Counted from the stretch's first letter, positions 15,975-25,232 are shown. The stretch: DNA of 64,000 nucleotides from Leifsonia sp. Root227 (GCF_001428745.1 NZ_LMIO01000001.1:208817-272816); one strand, 5' to 3'. The notes: generated by a model from the sequence alone, not told the origin. Numbers and translations are program-made.

Positions 15975-16991
15975 ATGGCCACCGACCCGCCCAAGAGGCG
16001 ACCGACGATCAACGACGTCGCAGACGCGGCAGGGGTGTCGCGCGGAACCGTCTCCCGAGTGCTGAACGGCGGCCACTGGGTGAGCCCGGATGCGCACGCC
16101 GCCGTCACCGCGGCGATCAAGAAGACGGGCTACCGCATCAACGCTGCGGCCAGGAGCCTCGCCACCAACCGCGCGCACTCGATCGCGTTCCTGCTGACCG
16201 AGCCGCACGACCTGCTGTTCGAGGACCCCAACTTCTCCATTCTGATGCGCGGGGCGGCCGATGCGCTCGCCGAGCGCGACGTGTCGCTCGTGCTGATCAT
16301 GGCGGCGGCGGAGGACGAGCAGCGCAGGGCGCTCGACTTCATCGCGGCCGGCTCGGTGGACGGGGTGCTCCTGGTGTCGTCGCACAGCGGAGGGCAGGCG
16401 TTCGTCTCCGCGATCAACAAGCTCGGCCTCCCAGCGGTCGCCTGCGGCATCCCGCTCGGGTTCGAGCGGAGGATGGGCTACGTCACCGCGGACGACGAGC
16501 ACGGCGCGCGCACGATGGTGGAGTATCTGCACGACAAGGGCAGAAGGGTCGTCGCGACGATCGCCGGCCCGCAGGACACCTCCGGCGGCCAGCTCAGGCT
16601 GGCCGGCTACCGCGCAGCGCTCGGCGACGACGTGGACGAGTCGCTCATCGTCGAGGGCGACTACGGCCGGGCGAGCGGGGCAGCGGCGATGCGCGCCCTG
16701 CTCGAACGCCGGCCGGATGTGGATGCGGTCTTCGCGGCCAATGACCGCATGGCCGCGGCCGCCATCGCCGTCATCGAGGAGAGCGGCAGGCGCGTTCCAG
16801 AGGACATCGCCGTCGCCGGCTTCGACGACTCGCCGGCGGCCGTCCAGTCCTCGCCGACGATCACCACGATGCGCCAGCCGTTCGGCAGGATCAGCAGGGA
16901 GATGGTGCGCATGCTGCTCGAACAGATCGAGGGAGGAGACTTCGCCGCCATCACCGTTCCGACGGAGCTCGTGCCACGCGAATCCGCCTGA
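15975..16991 (+). CDS. LacI-family transcriptional regulator
   Basis: A 338-residue repressor. The N-terminal helix-turn-helix reads TINDVADAAGVSRGTVSRVLN with the hinge helix region AARSLAT, followed by a periplasmic-binding-protein-like sensor domain (residues ~65-330) that binds a sugar. It likely represses the divergent GH42 gene and the ABC operon through the palindrome at 12693-12706. The ATG at 15975 has no Shine-Dalgarno sequence but a -10 box six bases upstream, so the message is probably leaderless. Confidence 0.9.
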   Translation: MATDPPKRRPTINDVADAAGVSRGTVSRVLNGGHWVSPDAHAAVTAAIKKTGYRINAAARSLATNRAHSIAFLLTEPHDLLFEDPNFSILMRGAADALAERDVSLVLIMAAAEDEQRRALDFIAAGSVDGVLLVSSHSGGQAFVSAINKLGLPAVACGIPLGFERRMGYVTADDEHGARTMVEYLHDKGRRVVATIAGPQDTSGGQLRLAGYRAALGDDVDESLIVEGDYGRASGAAAMRALLERRPDVDAVFAANDRMAAAAIAVIEESGRRVPEDIAVAGFDDSPAAVQSSPTITTMRQPFGRISREMVRMLLEQIEGGDFAAITVPTELVPRESA

Positions 16992-17049
16992 CGGCATTCC
17001 GTGCTGCGAAGCCTGAGGATTCGCCTGGGCCGACCGCGGCTCTCAGGTG

Positions 17050-17077
17050 GCCCGGGATATGGTTAGGCCATCCGGGC
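17050..17077. terminator. possible terminator hairpin
   Basis: Arms GCCCGGGAT (17050-17058) and ATCCGGGC (17070-17077) pair with one bulge around an 11-base loop. It lies 58 bases after the LacI stop and before the desaturase gene. No U-run follows. Confidence 0.4.
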
Positions 17078-17131
17078 GCGCAGCCCACCACCATATTGGC
17101 TGGGAAGTCGATCCGACCGAACGGCCTGCCC

Positions 17132-18244
17132 ATGGTTACGCTCGCCCCTACGTCCGCACCCTCGGCCTCCACGCTCGGCCCCATCCGTCGCACCGGCGCC
17201 CGCATCGACGCGGCGCCCCCGGTCACGCAGAGCTTCAAGATCCTGCTGAATACCGTTCGCGACCAGGGACTGCTGCGCAGAGCCCGCCTCTTCTACGCTC
17301 TCGTCGCTTCCGGTCTCGTGCTGGCTCTCGGCGGCGCCGTCGCCGGCATGATCCTGCTCGGCGACAGCTGGTTCCAGCTCCTCATCGCCGCGGCCCTCGG
17401 TCTGATCTTCACCCAGTTCGCGTTCCTCGCCCACGAGGCGTCGCACCGCCAGATCGCCAACTCCGGCCCGATGAACGACCGCCTCGGCCGGATGCTCGCA
17501 ACCCTGGTCGTCGGCATCAGCTACTCGTGGTGGATGACCAAGCACACCAGGCATCACGCCAACCCGAACACCATCGGCAAAGACCCGGACATCGAGACGG
17601 ACACCATCTCGTTCGTCGAGGAGGACGCCGCCAAGGCCAAGGGTCTCATCGCCGCCATCACGCGCAAGCAGGGCTACCTCTTCTTCCCGCTGCTGCTGCT
17701 CGAAGGCTTCAACCTGCACGGCCGCTCGTTCGGCACGCTCTTCCAGCGCGGCAAGGTGGATGGTCGCGGCAAGGAGTTCACCTTCCTCGCCATCCGGTTC
17801 AGCCTCTACTTCGGCGCCATCTTCTGGCTGCTCCCGCTCGGCATGGCGTTCGCGTTCATCGGCGTGCAGCTCGCGGTCTTCGGCCTCTACATGGGTGCGA
17901 GCTTCGCCCCGAACCACAAGGGCATGCCGCTGATCGGCCGCGGCGTGAAGGTCGACTTCCTCAGCCGCCAGGTCCTCACCTCCCGCAACGTCGTCGGCTT
18001 CGGCATGACCGGGCTGCTCGGCGGGCTCAACTACCAGGTCGAGCACCACCTGTTCCCGAGCATGGCCAGGCCGCACCTGCGCAAGGCCGCCGCCATCGTC
18101 CGCGAGCACTGCCACACCGAGAACATCCCGTACACCGAGACCACACTGCTGAACTCGTACGGCATCGTCATCGAATACCTGAACCGCGTCGGCCTGTCCG
18201 CCCGCGACCCGTTCGACTGCCCGGCCGCCGCCTCGATGCGCTAG
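17132..18244 (+). CDS. membrane fatty acid desaturase
   Basis: A 370-residue membrane di-iron enzyme that puts a double bond into fatty acyl chains. The three His boxes are HEASH (H101, H105), HTRHH (H138, H141, H142) and QVEHH (about 302-306); the Gln in the third box is typical of front-end (delta-5/delta-6 type) desaturases, but no cytochrome b5 domain is attached. Four hydrophobic segments lie around the boxes. The ATG at 17132 gives the usual N-terminus; an in-frame TTG at 17096 is less likely. The gene stands alone and may serve membrane fluidity at low temperature. Confidence 0.88.
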   Translation: MVTLAPTSAPSASTLGPIRRTGARIDAAPPVTQSFKILLNTVRDQGLLRRARLFYALVASGLVLALGGAVAGMILLGDSWFQLLIAAALGLIFTQFAFLAHEASHRQIANSGPMNDRLGRMLATLVVGISYSWWMTKHTRHHANPNTIGKDPDIETDTISFVEEDAAKAKGLIAAITRKQGYLFFPLLLLEGFNLHGRSFGTLFQRGKVDGRGKEFTFLAIRFSLYFGAIFWLLPLGMAFAFIGVQLAVFGLYMGASFAPNHKGMPLIGRGVKVDFLSRQVLTSRNVVGFGMTGLLGGLNYQVEHHLFPSMARPHLRKAAAIVREHCHTENIPYTETTLLNSYGIVIEYLNRVGLSARDPFDCPAAASMR

Positions 18245-18361
18245 CGGTCTTCGGCCCGAACGTCAAGCATTGTCCGCTCGCCCTCACGTGTGAGAGTGTC
18301 GGCAGGGAGCGGGCGGACCACCGAAGCTCCACCCGCGCCGTTCTGCGACGAAGGGTGGGGT

Positions 18362-20716
18362 ATGTCAGAAGTACTGCCGGGTGCCGTTCTCCCGACACCG
18401 GATCAGGTCTATGTCGGACCGATCACGATGGACGAGAAGAAGCTCGACGCGAAGCGTGACCCGATCGAGGTGAAACGCCCGCCGCAACAAGCGCCCAACG
18501 TGTTGATGGTGCTGCTTGACGATGTCGGGTTCGGCGCATCCAGTGCCTTCGGCGGCCCTGTGCCGATGCCGACGGCCGAGCGGTTGGCCGGTGGCGGCCT
18601 GCGCTACAGCCGCTTCCACACCACCGCGATCTGCTCGCCGACCAGGGCGGCCCTCCTGAGTGGCCGCAACCACCACCAGGTGGGGATGGGGCAGATCACC
18701 GAGACGGCGACGCCTGCTCCCGGCTACCGGTCGACGCGTCCGAACAGCTGCGTGCCGCTGCCGGAGATCCTGCGGCAGGCCGGGTACAACACCGCCCAGT
18801 TCGGCAAGTGCCACGAGGTGCCCGTGTGGGAGAGCGGCCCGACCGGCCCGTTCGATCACTGGCCGGCCTTCAGCGGCTTCGAGAAATTCTACGGTTTCAT
18901 CGGTGGCGAGACCAACCAGTGGACGCCCGCCCTGGTCGACGGCGTCTCCCTCATCGAGCCGCCGGACGACCCCGACTACCACCTGATGCCGGACCTGGCC
19001 GACAAGACCATCCAGTACATCAACCAGCAGAAGGAGCTGACCCCGGACAAGCCGTTCTTCGTCTACTTCGCGCCGGGAGCGACGCACGCGCCGCATCACG
19101 TGCCGAAGGAGTGGATCGCCAAGCACAAAGGCGAGTTCGACGACGGCTGGGATGCGCTCCGCGAGAGGACGTTCGCACGCCAGAAGGAGCTGGGCGTGAT
19201 CCCGGAGGATGCCGTCCTCACGGAGCGCTCCGCCGGCATCCCGGCGTGGGACGAGGTGCCGGACGAGCGCAAGCCGATCCTCGCCCACCAGATGGAGGTC
19301 TACGCGGCCTTCCTCGAGTACGCCGACCACCACACCGGCCGGGTCGTCGACGCCATCGAGAACCTCGGCATCCTCGACGACACCCTGGTGATCTTCATCA
19401 TCGGCGACAACGGCGCATCCGCGGAGGGCGGCCTCGAGGGCGCGTTCATGCTGTCGACCGCGGCCAATGGCGGTGCGGAGTACGAGACGGTGGAGTTCTG
19501 GCAGGAGCACCTCGACGAGATCGGCGGCCCCGAGGCGTACAACCACTACGCGGTCGGCTGGGCTCACGCCATGTGCACGCCGTACCAGTGGACCAAGCAG
19601 GTCGCCAGCCACTACGGGGGAACGCGGAACGGCACCATCGTTCACTGGCCCAACCGGATCTCCGCCCGCGGCGAAGTGCGCGACCAGTGGCACCACGTCA
19701 TCGACATCGCCCCGACCATCCTGGAGCTGGCGGGCCTGGCCCAGCCGCACACGGTCAACGGCGTGACCCAGGTGCCGATGCACGGCGTCTCGATGCAGTA
19801 CAGCTTCGACGACGCATCGGCGGACGAGCGGCATCACACGCAGTACTTCGAGATCATGGGCAATCGCGGCATCTACCACAACGGCTGGACGGCGCAGACG
19901 AAGCACCGCACGCCGTGGGACGTGGTCGGCGCCGCCCCCGACTTCTCCGAGGACGTCTGGGAGCTCTACGACACGACAGTCGACTGGACGCAGTCGAACA
20001 ACCTGGCGACGTCGAACCCGGACAAGCTGGCCGAGCTGCAGCAGCTCTTCCTCATCGAAGCGACGCGCTACAACGTCATCCCGATGGACGACAGGGCAGC
20101 GCAGCGGATGAACCCGGAGTTCGCCGGTCGCCCCACCCTGGTGTCCGGGACGAAGCTGCGACTGCACGAGGGGATGAAGCGCCTCAACGAGAACGTCGCG
20201 ATCAATGTGAAGAACCGGTCTTGGTCCGCCACGGCGCAGCTCGTGATCCCGGACAGCGGGGATGCGGACGGCGCGATCCTCGCACAGGGCGGCCGCACGG
20301 GAGGCTGGGCGTTCTTCGCGGAGGGCGGCAAGCTCGGTTTCCACTACAACTACTGCGGTCTGCTGCGCAGCACCGCGCTGTCGGACAAGGCGATCGGAGC
20401 GGGAACCCACCAGGTGCGCGCCGAGTTCGCGTACGCGGGCGGCGGCATCGGCCGAGGCGGCACCGTCACCCTCTACATCGACGGGGATGCGGTGGGAAGC
20501 GCCGAGGTGGAGCGCACCCATCCGATGTACTTCTCCTTCGACGAGGGGCTGGACGTCGGCATCGACACCGGGATGCCGGCGTACGAGGGATATCGCACGC
20601 CGCACGGCGCCTTCAGCGCACGCATCGACTGGGCAGAGATCGACCTGGGGCTGGACGACCACAGCCACCTGCTCGACCCGGACGAATGGCTCGCGGCGGC
20701 GATGCGGCACCAGTAG
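18362..20716 (+). CDS. arylsulfatase-family sulfatase
   Basis: A 784-residue type I sulfatase. The maturation motif is CSPTRAALLSGRN with Cys91 converted to formylglycine by a formylglycine-generating enzyme; D53 and D54 in VLLDDVGFG and the later FIIGDNGAS provide Ca2+ ligands, and GKCHEVP and the HAPHHVPKEW regions add catalytic Lys/His. A C-terminal beta-rich segment (about 640-784) resembles a lectin-like extension. No signal peptide is seen. The ATG at 18362 is preceded by GAAGGGTGGGG. Size suits the long arylsulfatases (AtsA type, about 750-800). Substrate sulfate ester unknown. Confidence 0.9.
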   Translation: MSEVLPGAVLPTPDQVYVGPITMDEKKLDAKRDPIEVKRPPQQAPNVLMVLLDDVGFGASSAFGGPVPMPTAERLAGGGLRYSRFHTTAICSPTRAALLSGRNHHQVGMGQITETATPAPGYRSTRPNSCVPLPEILRQAGYNTAQFGKCHEVPVWESGPTGPFDHWPAFSGFEKFYGFIGGETNQWTPALVDGVSLIEPPDDPDYHLMPDLADKTIQYINQQKELTPDKPFFVYFAPGATHAPHHVPKEWIAKHKGEFDDGWDALRERTFARQKELGVIPEDAVLTERSAGIPAWDEVPDERKPILAHQMEVYAAFLEYADHHTGRVVDAIENLGILDDTLVIFIIGDNGASAEGGLEGAFMLSTAANGGAEYETVEFWQEHLDEIGGPEAYNHYAVGWAHAMCTPYQWTKQVASHYGGTRNGTIVHWPNRISARGEVRDQWHHVIDIAPTILELAGLAQPHTVNGVTQVPMHGVSMQYSFDDASADERHHTQYFEIMGNRGIYHNGWTAQTKHRTPWDVVGAAPDFSEDVWELYDTTVDWTQSNNLATSNPDKLAELQQLFLIEATRYNVIPMDDRAAQRMNPEFAGRPTLVSGTKLRLHEGMKRLNENVAINVKNRSWSATAQLVIPDSGDADGAILAQGGRTGGWAFFAEGGKLGFHYNYCGLLRSTALSDKAIGAGTHQVRAEFAYAGGGIGRGGTVTLYIDGDAVGSAEVERTHPMYFSFDEGLDVGIDTGMPAYEGYRTPHGAFSARIDWAEIDLGLDDHSHLLDPDEWLAAAMRHQ

Positions 20717-20735
20717 CAGCACTGCTCACCGCACT

Positions 20736-20774
20736 CGGCGGCGGCGCTCCCTCTCGCTGGGAGCGCCGCCGCCG
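20736..20774. terminator. strong bidirectional hairpin terminator
   Basis: Perfect 16-base arms CGGCGGCGGCGCTCCC (20736-20751) and complement (20759-20774) with a seven-base loop. It lies between the convergent sulfatase and YCII genes. Confidence 0.85.
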
Positions 20775-20790
20775 ATCGGGGCGAGACGGC

Positions 20791-21135
20791 TCACGCCCCG
20801 AGCCTGCGCACCTCCACCGGGGCGAAGCGCGCCTCGACGAAGCGTGACGCCAGGTCCACCGCACGTTCGATCGACGCGACGTCCACCAGGTAATAGCCCC
20901 CGACGAACTCCTTGCTCTCGGTGAACGGCCCGTCGGTGACGTCCCTGCTGCCGCCGCTGTCCGTCCGCACCACGCGCGCGTCCGTCACGCTCAATTCGGC
21001 GGTGTCGACCAGCTCGCCGCTCGCGGTGAGCTCGCGCTGCAGGTCCTGATGTGCCGCCTCGAACTCGTCCTTGAGGTCGGTCTCCATCCTGGTCACGAAC
21101 TCGTCGGTGTTGTAGATCGTCAGCAGATACTTCAT
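20791..21135 (-). CDS. YCII/DGPF-family protein
   Basis: A 114-residue protein with the alpha/beta YCII fold: MKYLLTIYN start, and the family signature VTDGPFTESKEFVGGYYLVDV in the centre. Members are often small dimeric proteins of unknown activity next to ECF sigma factors; no sigma factor is adjacent here. The ATG at 21135 has GAGGAGG upstream; a longer frame of 58 extra codons is rejected for lacking conserved sequence and a ribosome site. Confidence 0.8.
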   Translation of the reverse strand: MKYLLTIYNTDEFVTRMETDLKDEFEAAHQDLQRELTASGELVDTAELSVTDARVVRTDSGGSRDVTDGPFTESKEFVGGYYLVDVASIERAVDLASRFVEARFAPVEVRRLGA

Positions 21136-21296
21136 CGTCGCCTCCTCGGCACTCGTACACTCACCATCACGTCGAACGGGGTGGCGTGATTTCGACAGGC
21201 CGCCACACCAGAATGTACGCACGCTCAGGCTCGCGCACACCGCGAATCCCGATTTCCGGTGACCTTTCCACACGCCTTTGCTACCCTCGAACGGGT

Positions 21297-22028
21297 ATGC
21301 AGTCCGCATCCACCAGCCCCCGCAGTCATGGCCGCCGCTCGGCGGTCCGTCGTGCTGCCGTCCCGGCCGCCGAGCTGAGGCTGCCCGTCCACCACAGGAT
21401 CGGCGTCGCTCTCGCGGTCATCGCGCTGGTCACCGGCTTCTCGATCGTGCCGACGGACGCCGCCCTCGCGGCGACGCTGGCCGCTCCGGCCACCACGCTC
21501 GCCCCGGGCCGGGACGCGCCGGCGCACACCCCGCCGCAGCGCATCGACGTGGATGCGACCATCGCCGCCCCCGTCGTCTCCCGCGACCAGCTCTCGGCGA
21601 CGGACGGGGTGCAGACCCTGAGCAACAACGGCACGAACGCCGACTGGGCCAAGCTGGTGCTGATGTTCGGCGGCTGGCCGCAGACCGACGCGAACGTGCA
21701 GGTGATGCTGCGCTGGATGCGCCAGGAGAACGGTCCGCCCGACTGGTGGAACCGCAACAACCCGCTCAACAACGGCTACGGCTCCGGCGGTGGCGCCGGC
21801 CTCGGCAGCTACCCCGACCTCACCACCGCTGCAGAGTACGCCGCGAAGAACCTGCAGCGCGGCTACCCCGGCATCGTCGCGGGCCTGACAGCGGGCACGT
21901 CCGCCGACGCGACGGCGGCGGCCATCTGGGCGTCACCGTGGGCCACCAGCCACTACGGCAACGGCTCCCACTGGAGCACCGCCCCGGTCCAGCTCGTCAA
22001 GGCCCCCGCCTCCGCCTGGGGCAACTGA
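21297..22028 (+). CDS. secreted protein, lysozyme/transglycosylase-like core
   Basis: A 243-residue exported protein. A basic N-terminus (residues 1-34) precedes a hydrophobic helix (about 35-60) and an Ala/Pro-rich spacer; the signal may be cleaved after AALAA. The mature domain (about 105-243) has WMRQENGPPDWWNRNNPLN, then Gly-rich LGSYPDLTTAAEYAAKNL and several Trp and Asn. The Glu in RQENG in a helical context followed by a NPLN turn resembles small muramidase/glucosaminidase folds, but the match is by eye only. A TACCCT box lies nine bases before the start. Confidence 0.55.
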   Translation: MQSASTSPRSHGRRSAVRRAAVPAAELRLPVHHRIGVALAVIALVTGFSIVPTDAALAATLAAPATTLAPGRDAPAHTPPQRIDVDATIAAPVVSRDQLSATDGVQTLSNNGTNADWAKLVLMFGGWPQTDANVQVMLRWMRQENGPPDWWNRNNPLNNGYGSGGGAGLGSYPDLTTAAEYAAKNLQRGYPGIVAGLTAGTSADATAAAIWASPWATSHYGNGSHWSTAPVQLVKAPASAWGN

Positions 22029-22054
22029 CCCCTCCCGTCCCCCTCCCGGCTCGA

Positions 22055-23074
22055 TCATGCGGGGGCGAGCCAGTCGCGGAGGCGGGGGAGCGGCCAGGTG
22101 GTGATGATGCGGTCGGGCGGGACGTCGTTGGCGGCGGCTCGGGCGGCGCCGTAGGCGAGGAAGTCGAGCTGGCCGGGGGCGTGAGCGTCGGTGTCGATGC
22201 TGAACAGGCATCCCGCCGCCAGCGCCACCTGGATGAGGTCGTCCGGCGGGTCCTGCCGCTCCGGCCGGGAGTTGATCTCCACCGCCACGTCGTTCTCCGC
22301 GCAGGCCGCGAACACCCGCTCTGCGTCGAACTCGGACGGCGGCCGCGTGCCGCGCGACCCGCTGACCAGCCGCCCTGTGCAGTGACCGAGAACGTTGGTG
22401 TGCGGATCGCGGATGCCGCCGAGCATCCTGGCGGTCATCGTGGCCCTGTCGGAGCGCAGCTTGGAGTGCACGCTCGCTACCACAACGTCGAGCCGCCAGA
22501 GCAGCTCGGGGGTCTGGTCGAGCTCCCCGCTCTCCAGGATGTCCACCTCGATCCCGGTGAGCAGGGTCACGGCGCCGGTGTCGAGCGCCGCGATGACATC
22601 CAGCTGCTCGGTGAGGCGTTCGGCGCTCAGCCCGCTGGCGACCGTGAGGGTGGGGGAGTGGTCGGTGATCGCCTGGTACTCCCGGCCGAGGGTCGCAGCT
22701 GCAGCGGCCATCGCCTCGATCGGGGTGGTGCCGTCCGACCAGTCGGTGTGCGCGTGCAGGTCGCCGCGCAGGGCGGCGCGCAGTGCGTCCCCTCCCTCGG
22801 CCAGTGGATGCGCGTTCCGCTCCCGCAGGTCGGCCAGGTAGTCGGGCACCACCCCGTCCACCGCCTGCGAGATCACCTGGAAGGTGCGGTCGCCGATCCC
22901 TTTGGTGCGCTTCAGCCGCCCGTCCGCCACGCGTTCGCGCAGTTCGTCCTGGCCGAGCGGAGCGATGGTCCCCGCCGCCCTCCGGAACGCCTGCACCTTG
23001 AAGGTCGGGGCGAGTTCCCGCTCCAGCCAGAAGGCGATCTCGTTGAGGGCGTCGACAGCATCCATGGAGCCCAT
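22055..23074 (-). CDS. PHP-domain protein with PolX-like helix-hairpin-helix N-terminus
   Basis: A 339-residue protein. Residues 1-85 look like the helical/HhH segment of family X DNA polymerases (FRRAAGTIAPL, then LKRTKGIGDRTFQVI). Residues 103-339 form a PHP phosphoesterase domain with metal ligands in DLHAHTDWSDG, ITDHS, GIEVDIL, SVHSKL, GHCTGR and DTDAHAP. The nucleotidyltransferase domain of PolX is missing. PHP proteins hydrolyse phosphoesters such as histidinol phosphate or nucleotides. Start ATG 23074 is chosen among three clustered ATGs because AGGAG is four bases upstream. It follows the MFS gene by 11 bases, so they may be cotranscribed. Confidence 0.8.
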   Translation of the reverse strand: MGSMDAVDALNEIAFWLERELAPTFKVQAFRRAAGTIAPLGQDELRERVADGRLKRTKGIGDRTFQVISQAVDGVVPDYLADLRERNAHPLAEGGDALRAALRGDLHAHTDWSDGTTPIEAMAAAAATLGREYQAITDHSPTLTVASGLSAERLTEQLDVIAALDTGAVTLLTGIEVDILESGELDQTPELLWRLDVVVASVHSKLRSDRATMTARMLGGIRDPHTNVLGHCTGRLVSGSRGTRPPSEFDAERVFAACAENDVAVEINSRPERQDPPDDLIQVALAAGCLFSIDTDAHAPGQLDFLAYGAARAAANDVPPDRIITTWPLPRLRDWLAPA

Positions 23075-23085
23075 CATGCTCCTGT

Positions 23086-24501
23086 TCAGCGGCGTCGGAG
23101 CAGGACGGTCGCGCCCGCTCCGATCACGGCGAGGGCCGCTGCGCCGACGAACAGCCAGGAGAAGCCGTCGGACAGCGCTGTCGCCGTGGAGGCGCCCGCC
23201 GCGAGCCCGGTGGCAGTGCGTCCGGCCGCGATGGTGCCGAGCACGGCAAGGCCGAGTGCTCCGCCGATCTGCTGGCTGGTGTTGACCAGGCCGCTGGCGA
23301 GGCCGGAGTCCCCGGCGGATGCGCCGTCCACCGCGAGCTGGGTCGCGGTGACGAAGCCGGCGCCGAGGCCGACGCCGATCAGGATGCTCGGGCCGAGCAG
23401 CCCTCCGACGAACGCGGCGTGCGGTCCCGCAGCGGCGAGCCAGAGCATCCCGGCGGCGAAGACGGCGAGGGCGGTGACCAGGGTCGGCCGCACGCCGACC
23501 CTGGCGACCACGGACGGCACGACGGCGGCGACCACCACGAGGGCTCCGGCGAGCGGGAGCTGGCTGATCCCCGCCGTGAGGGCGTCGTAGCCGAGCACAT
23601 CCTGCAGGTAGACGGAGAGGGCGAAGAACAGGGCCGTGGTCGCGCCTCCGGCGAGGAGCATCACGACGTTGCCGGTGGCCGCGTCGCGATTGCGGAAGAA
23701 CCGGAACGGCACGAGTGGATGCGCTGCCCGGCGCTCGACCAGCACGAACGCGGCGAGGAGCACCAGGGCGGCGGCGGAGGTGCCGATCGTGACCGGGCTG
23801 GCCCAGCCGAGCTGCCCGGCGAAGCTCAGGGCGGCGACGAGGGCGGTGAGCCCTGCCGTGATCGTGGCGGCGCCGGCGACATCCATGCGCTGACGCTCCC
23901 CGGACGGGTCGCGGGAGACGAGAGACGGCAGGACCGCGAGCACGACGATGCCGACCGGCACGTTGACGAAGAACACGGCCTGCCAGCCGAGCAGCGCCGT
24001 GAGGACTCCGCCGAGCAGGACGCCGGCCGCGCTCCCGATGCCGGCGACGGCTCCCCAGACGCCGAGTGCCTTGACGCGGTCGGCGCCGGTCACGAAGAGC
24101 TGGGTGACGATGGCGAGCGACGCGGGGGCGAGGAGAGCCGCGGACGCCCCCTGGAGTGCGCGGGCCGTGAGGAGCATCCCGCCGCTGACGGAGAGCCCTG
24201 CCAGGGCGGACGCCGCGACGAAGCCGGCGACGCCGACCAGGAACATGCGGCGATGGCCGAACCGGTCGGCCAGGCGTCCGCCGAGCAGGAGCAGCCCGCC
24301 GAAGGGGAGCACGTATGCGGTGATGACCCAGGCGAGCGCTGCCGTGCCAAGCTGGAGCTGGGCGCCGAGCGCCGGGAGCGCGATGTTCACGATGGATGCG
24401 TCGAGCACGACGAGGAACTGGGCGAGCGCGAGCACGCCGAGCGCCCACCAGCGGTGCGGGCTGCGCGTCGTGGTGGGGGCGGATGCGGTTGTGACGGACA
24501 T
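23086..24501 (-). CDS. MFS drug exporter, DHA2 (EmrB/QacA) family
   Basis: A 471-residue transporter with about 14 predicted helices. Helix 1 carries the DHA2 signature FLVVLDASIVNIALPALG, loop 2-3 has GGRLADRFGHRRMF, and a motif C-like Gly/Pro pattern follows in helix 5. Such proteins expel hydrophobic drugs using the proton gradient. GAAAGG precedes the ATG at 24501. It lies just downstream of a TetR gene on the same strand, and a TetR-type palindrome at 24522-24541 sits right before it, so it is very likely drug-inducible by release of that repressor. Confidence 0.9.
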   Translation of the reverse strand: MSVTTASAPTTTRSPHRWWALGVLALAQFLVVLDASIVNIALPALGAQLQLGTAALAWVITAYVLPFGGLLLLGGRLADRFGHRRMFLVGVAGFVAASALAGLSVSGGMLLTARALQGASAALLAPASLAIVTQLFVTGADRVKALGVWGAVAGIGSAAGVLLGGVLTALLGWQAVFFVNVPVGIVVLAVLPSLVSRDPSGERQRMDVAGAATITAGLTALVAALSFAGQLGWASPVTIGTSAAALVLLAAFVLVERRAAHPLVPFRFFRNRDAATGNVVMLLAGGATTALFFALSVYLQDVLGYDALTAGISQLPLAGALVVVAAVVPSVVARVGVRPTLVTALAVFAAGMLWLAAAGPHAAFVGGLLGPSILIGVGLGAGFVTATQLAVDGASAGDSGLASGLVNTSQQIGGALGLAVLGTIAAGRTATGLAAGASTATALSDGFSWLFVGAAALAVIGAGATVLLRRR

Positions 24502-24521
24502 GAGCGGTGCCTTTCGATAGT

Positions 24522-24541
24522 GAGTGACCGATCAGTCACTC
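24522..24541. promoter_or_regulatory. TetR-type operator before the MFS gene
   Basis: GAGTGACCGATCAGTCACTC: a 20-base palindrome with mismatches only at two symmetric positions. It shares GAGTGA and TCACTC edges with the palindrome at 25149-25168. Confidence 0.75.
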
Positions 24542-24582
24542 TTATAGGTAGAAAAAGAAACCCGGGGGATGGGCGGGGGCGG

Positions 24583-25146
24583 CTACGGGTGGCGGATCCC
24601 GGCGGTGACGATGCGCGCCCAGTCGGACGAGTCGCCGTCGATGCCGGTGGTGACGATGAGGTGGCAGAGCTGCCCGAAGGCGATGAAGCGCTGCACGTCG
24701 TCGTCGGGCGCGCCGGAGCGAGTCTTCGCGAACCTGGTGACCCTGGCGAGGCCGCGTCGCAGCGCTGCCCCGATCTCCGGGACGGACGCGGCGGACTGCG
24801 CGTGCACCTGCAGCATGAGCAGCGATCGGTCGGCGATGAGGTCGGCGTACGCGTCGCCCATCGCGTAGAGGATCTCCGCGGGCGACGGACCGGCGCTCGC
24901 CGCCGCTCCGAGTTCCAGAGCCTCTTCGATCCGGTCGAAGCAGCGGTCGAGGGCCGCGACGAACAGCGTCTCCTTGCCGGGGAACAGCTTGAACACGTAC
25001 GCGGTGGAGATGTGCGCGTGCTCTGCGACCGCCGAGATCGGCGTGCTGCTGTATCCGGAGGCGCCGAAGACTTCGATGGCGCTGGCGATCACGGTCTCGC
25101 GCCGTTCTTCAGCGGTCGAGAGCGTGGAGCGAGAGGTGGTCACCAT
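24583..25146 (-). CDS. TetR-family transcriptional repressor
   Basis: A 187-residue regulator. The HTH lies in residues ~17-60 with ISAVAEHAHISTAYVFKLFPGKETLF; the rest is the helical ligand-binding domain. The gene sits upstream of the DHA2 exporter on the same strand, and 20-base palindromes of the same design occur before both genes, which indicates autorepression plus control of the pump. The ATG at 25146 is preceded by a TACAGT box at seven bases, so the message is probably leaderless and the operator covers the -10 region. Confidence 0.9.
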   Translation of the reverse strand: MVTTSRSTLSTAEERRETVIASAIEVFGASGYSSTPISAVAEHAHISTAYVFKLFPGKETLFVAALDRCFDRIEEALELGAAASAGPSPAEILYAMGDAYADLIADRSLLMLQVHAQSAASVPEIGAALRRGLARVTRFAKTRSGAPDDDVQRFIAFGQLCHLIVTTGIDGDSSDWARIVTAGIRHP

Positions 25147-25148
25147 GT

Positions 25149-25168
25149 GAGTGACTGTACACTCACTC
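25149..25168. promoter_or_regulatory. TetR-type operator with leaderless -10 box
   Basis: GAGTGACTGTACACTCACTC: 20-base palindrome, mismatched only at two symmetric positions. On the minus strand it contains TACAGT (25154-25159), seven bases before the ATG at 25146, so repressor binding would hide the -10 box. Confidence 0.75.
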
Positions 25169-25232
25169 CTTCTGCACGGTCAAGCGTTACGCCCCCTTAC
25201 GCCGCGCAGAGCCGCCGTCGCCGCGCCCCCGC

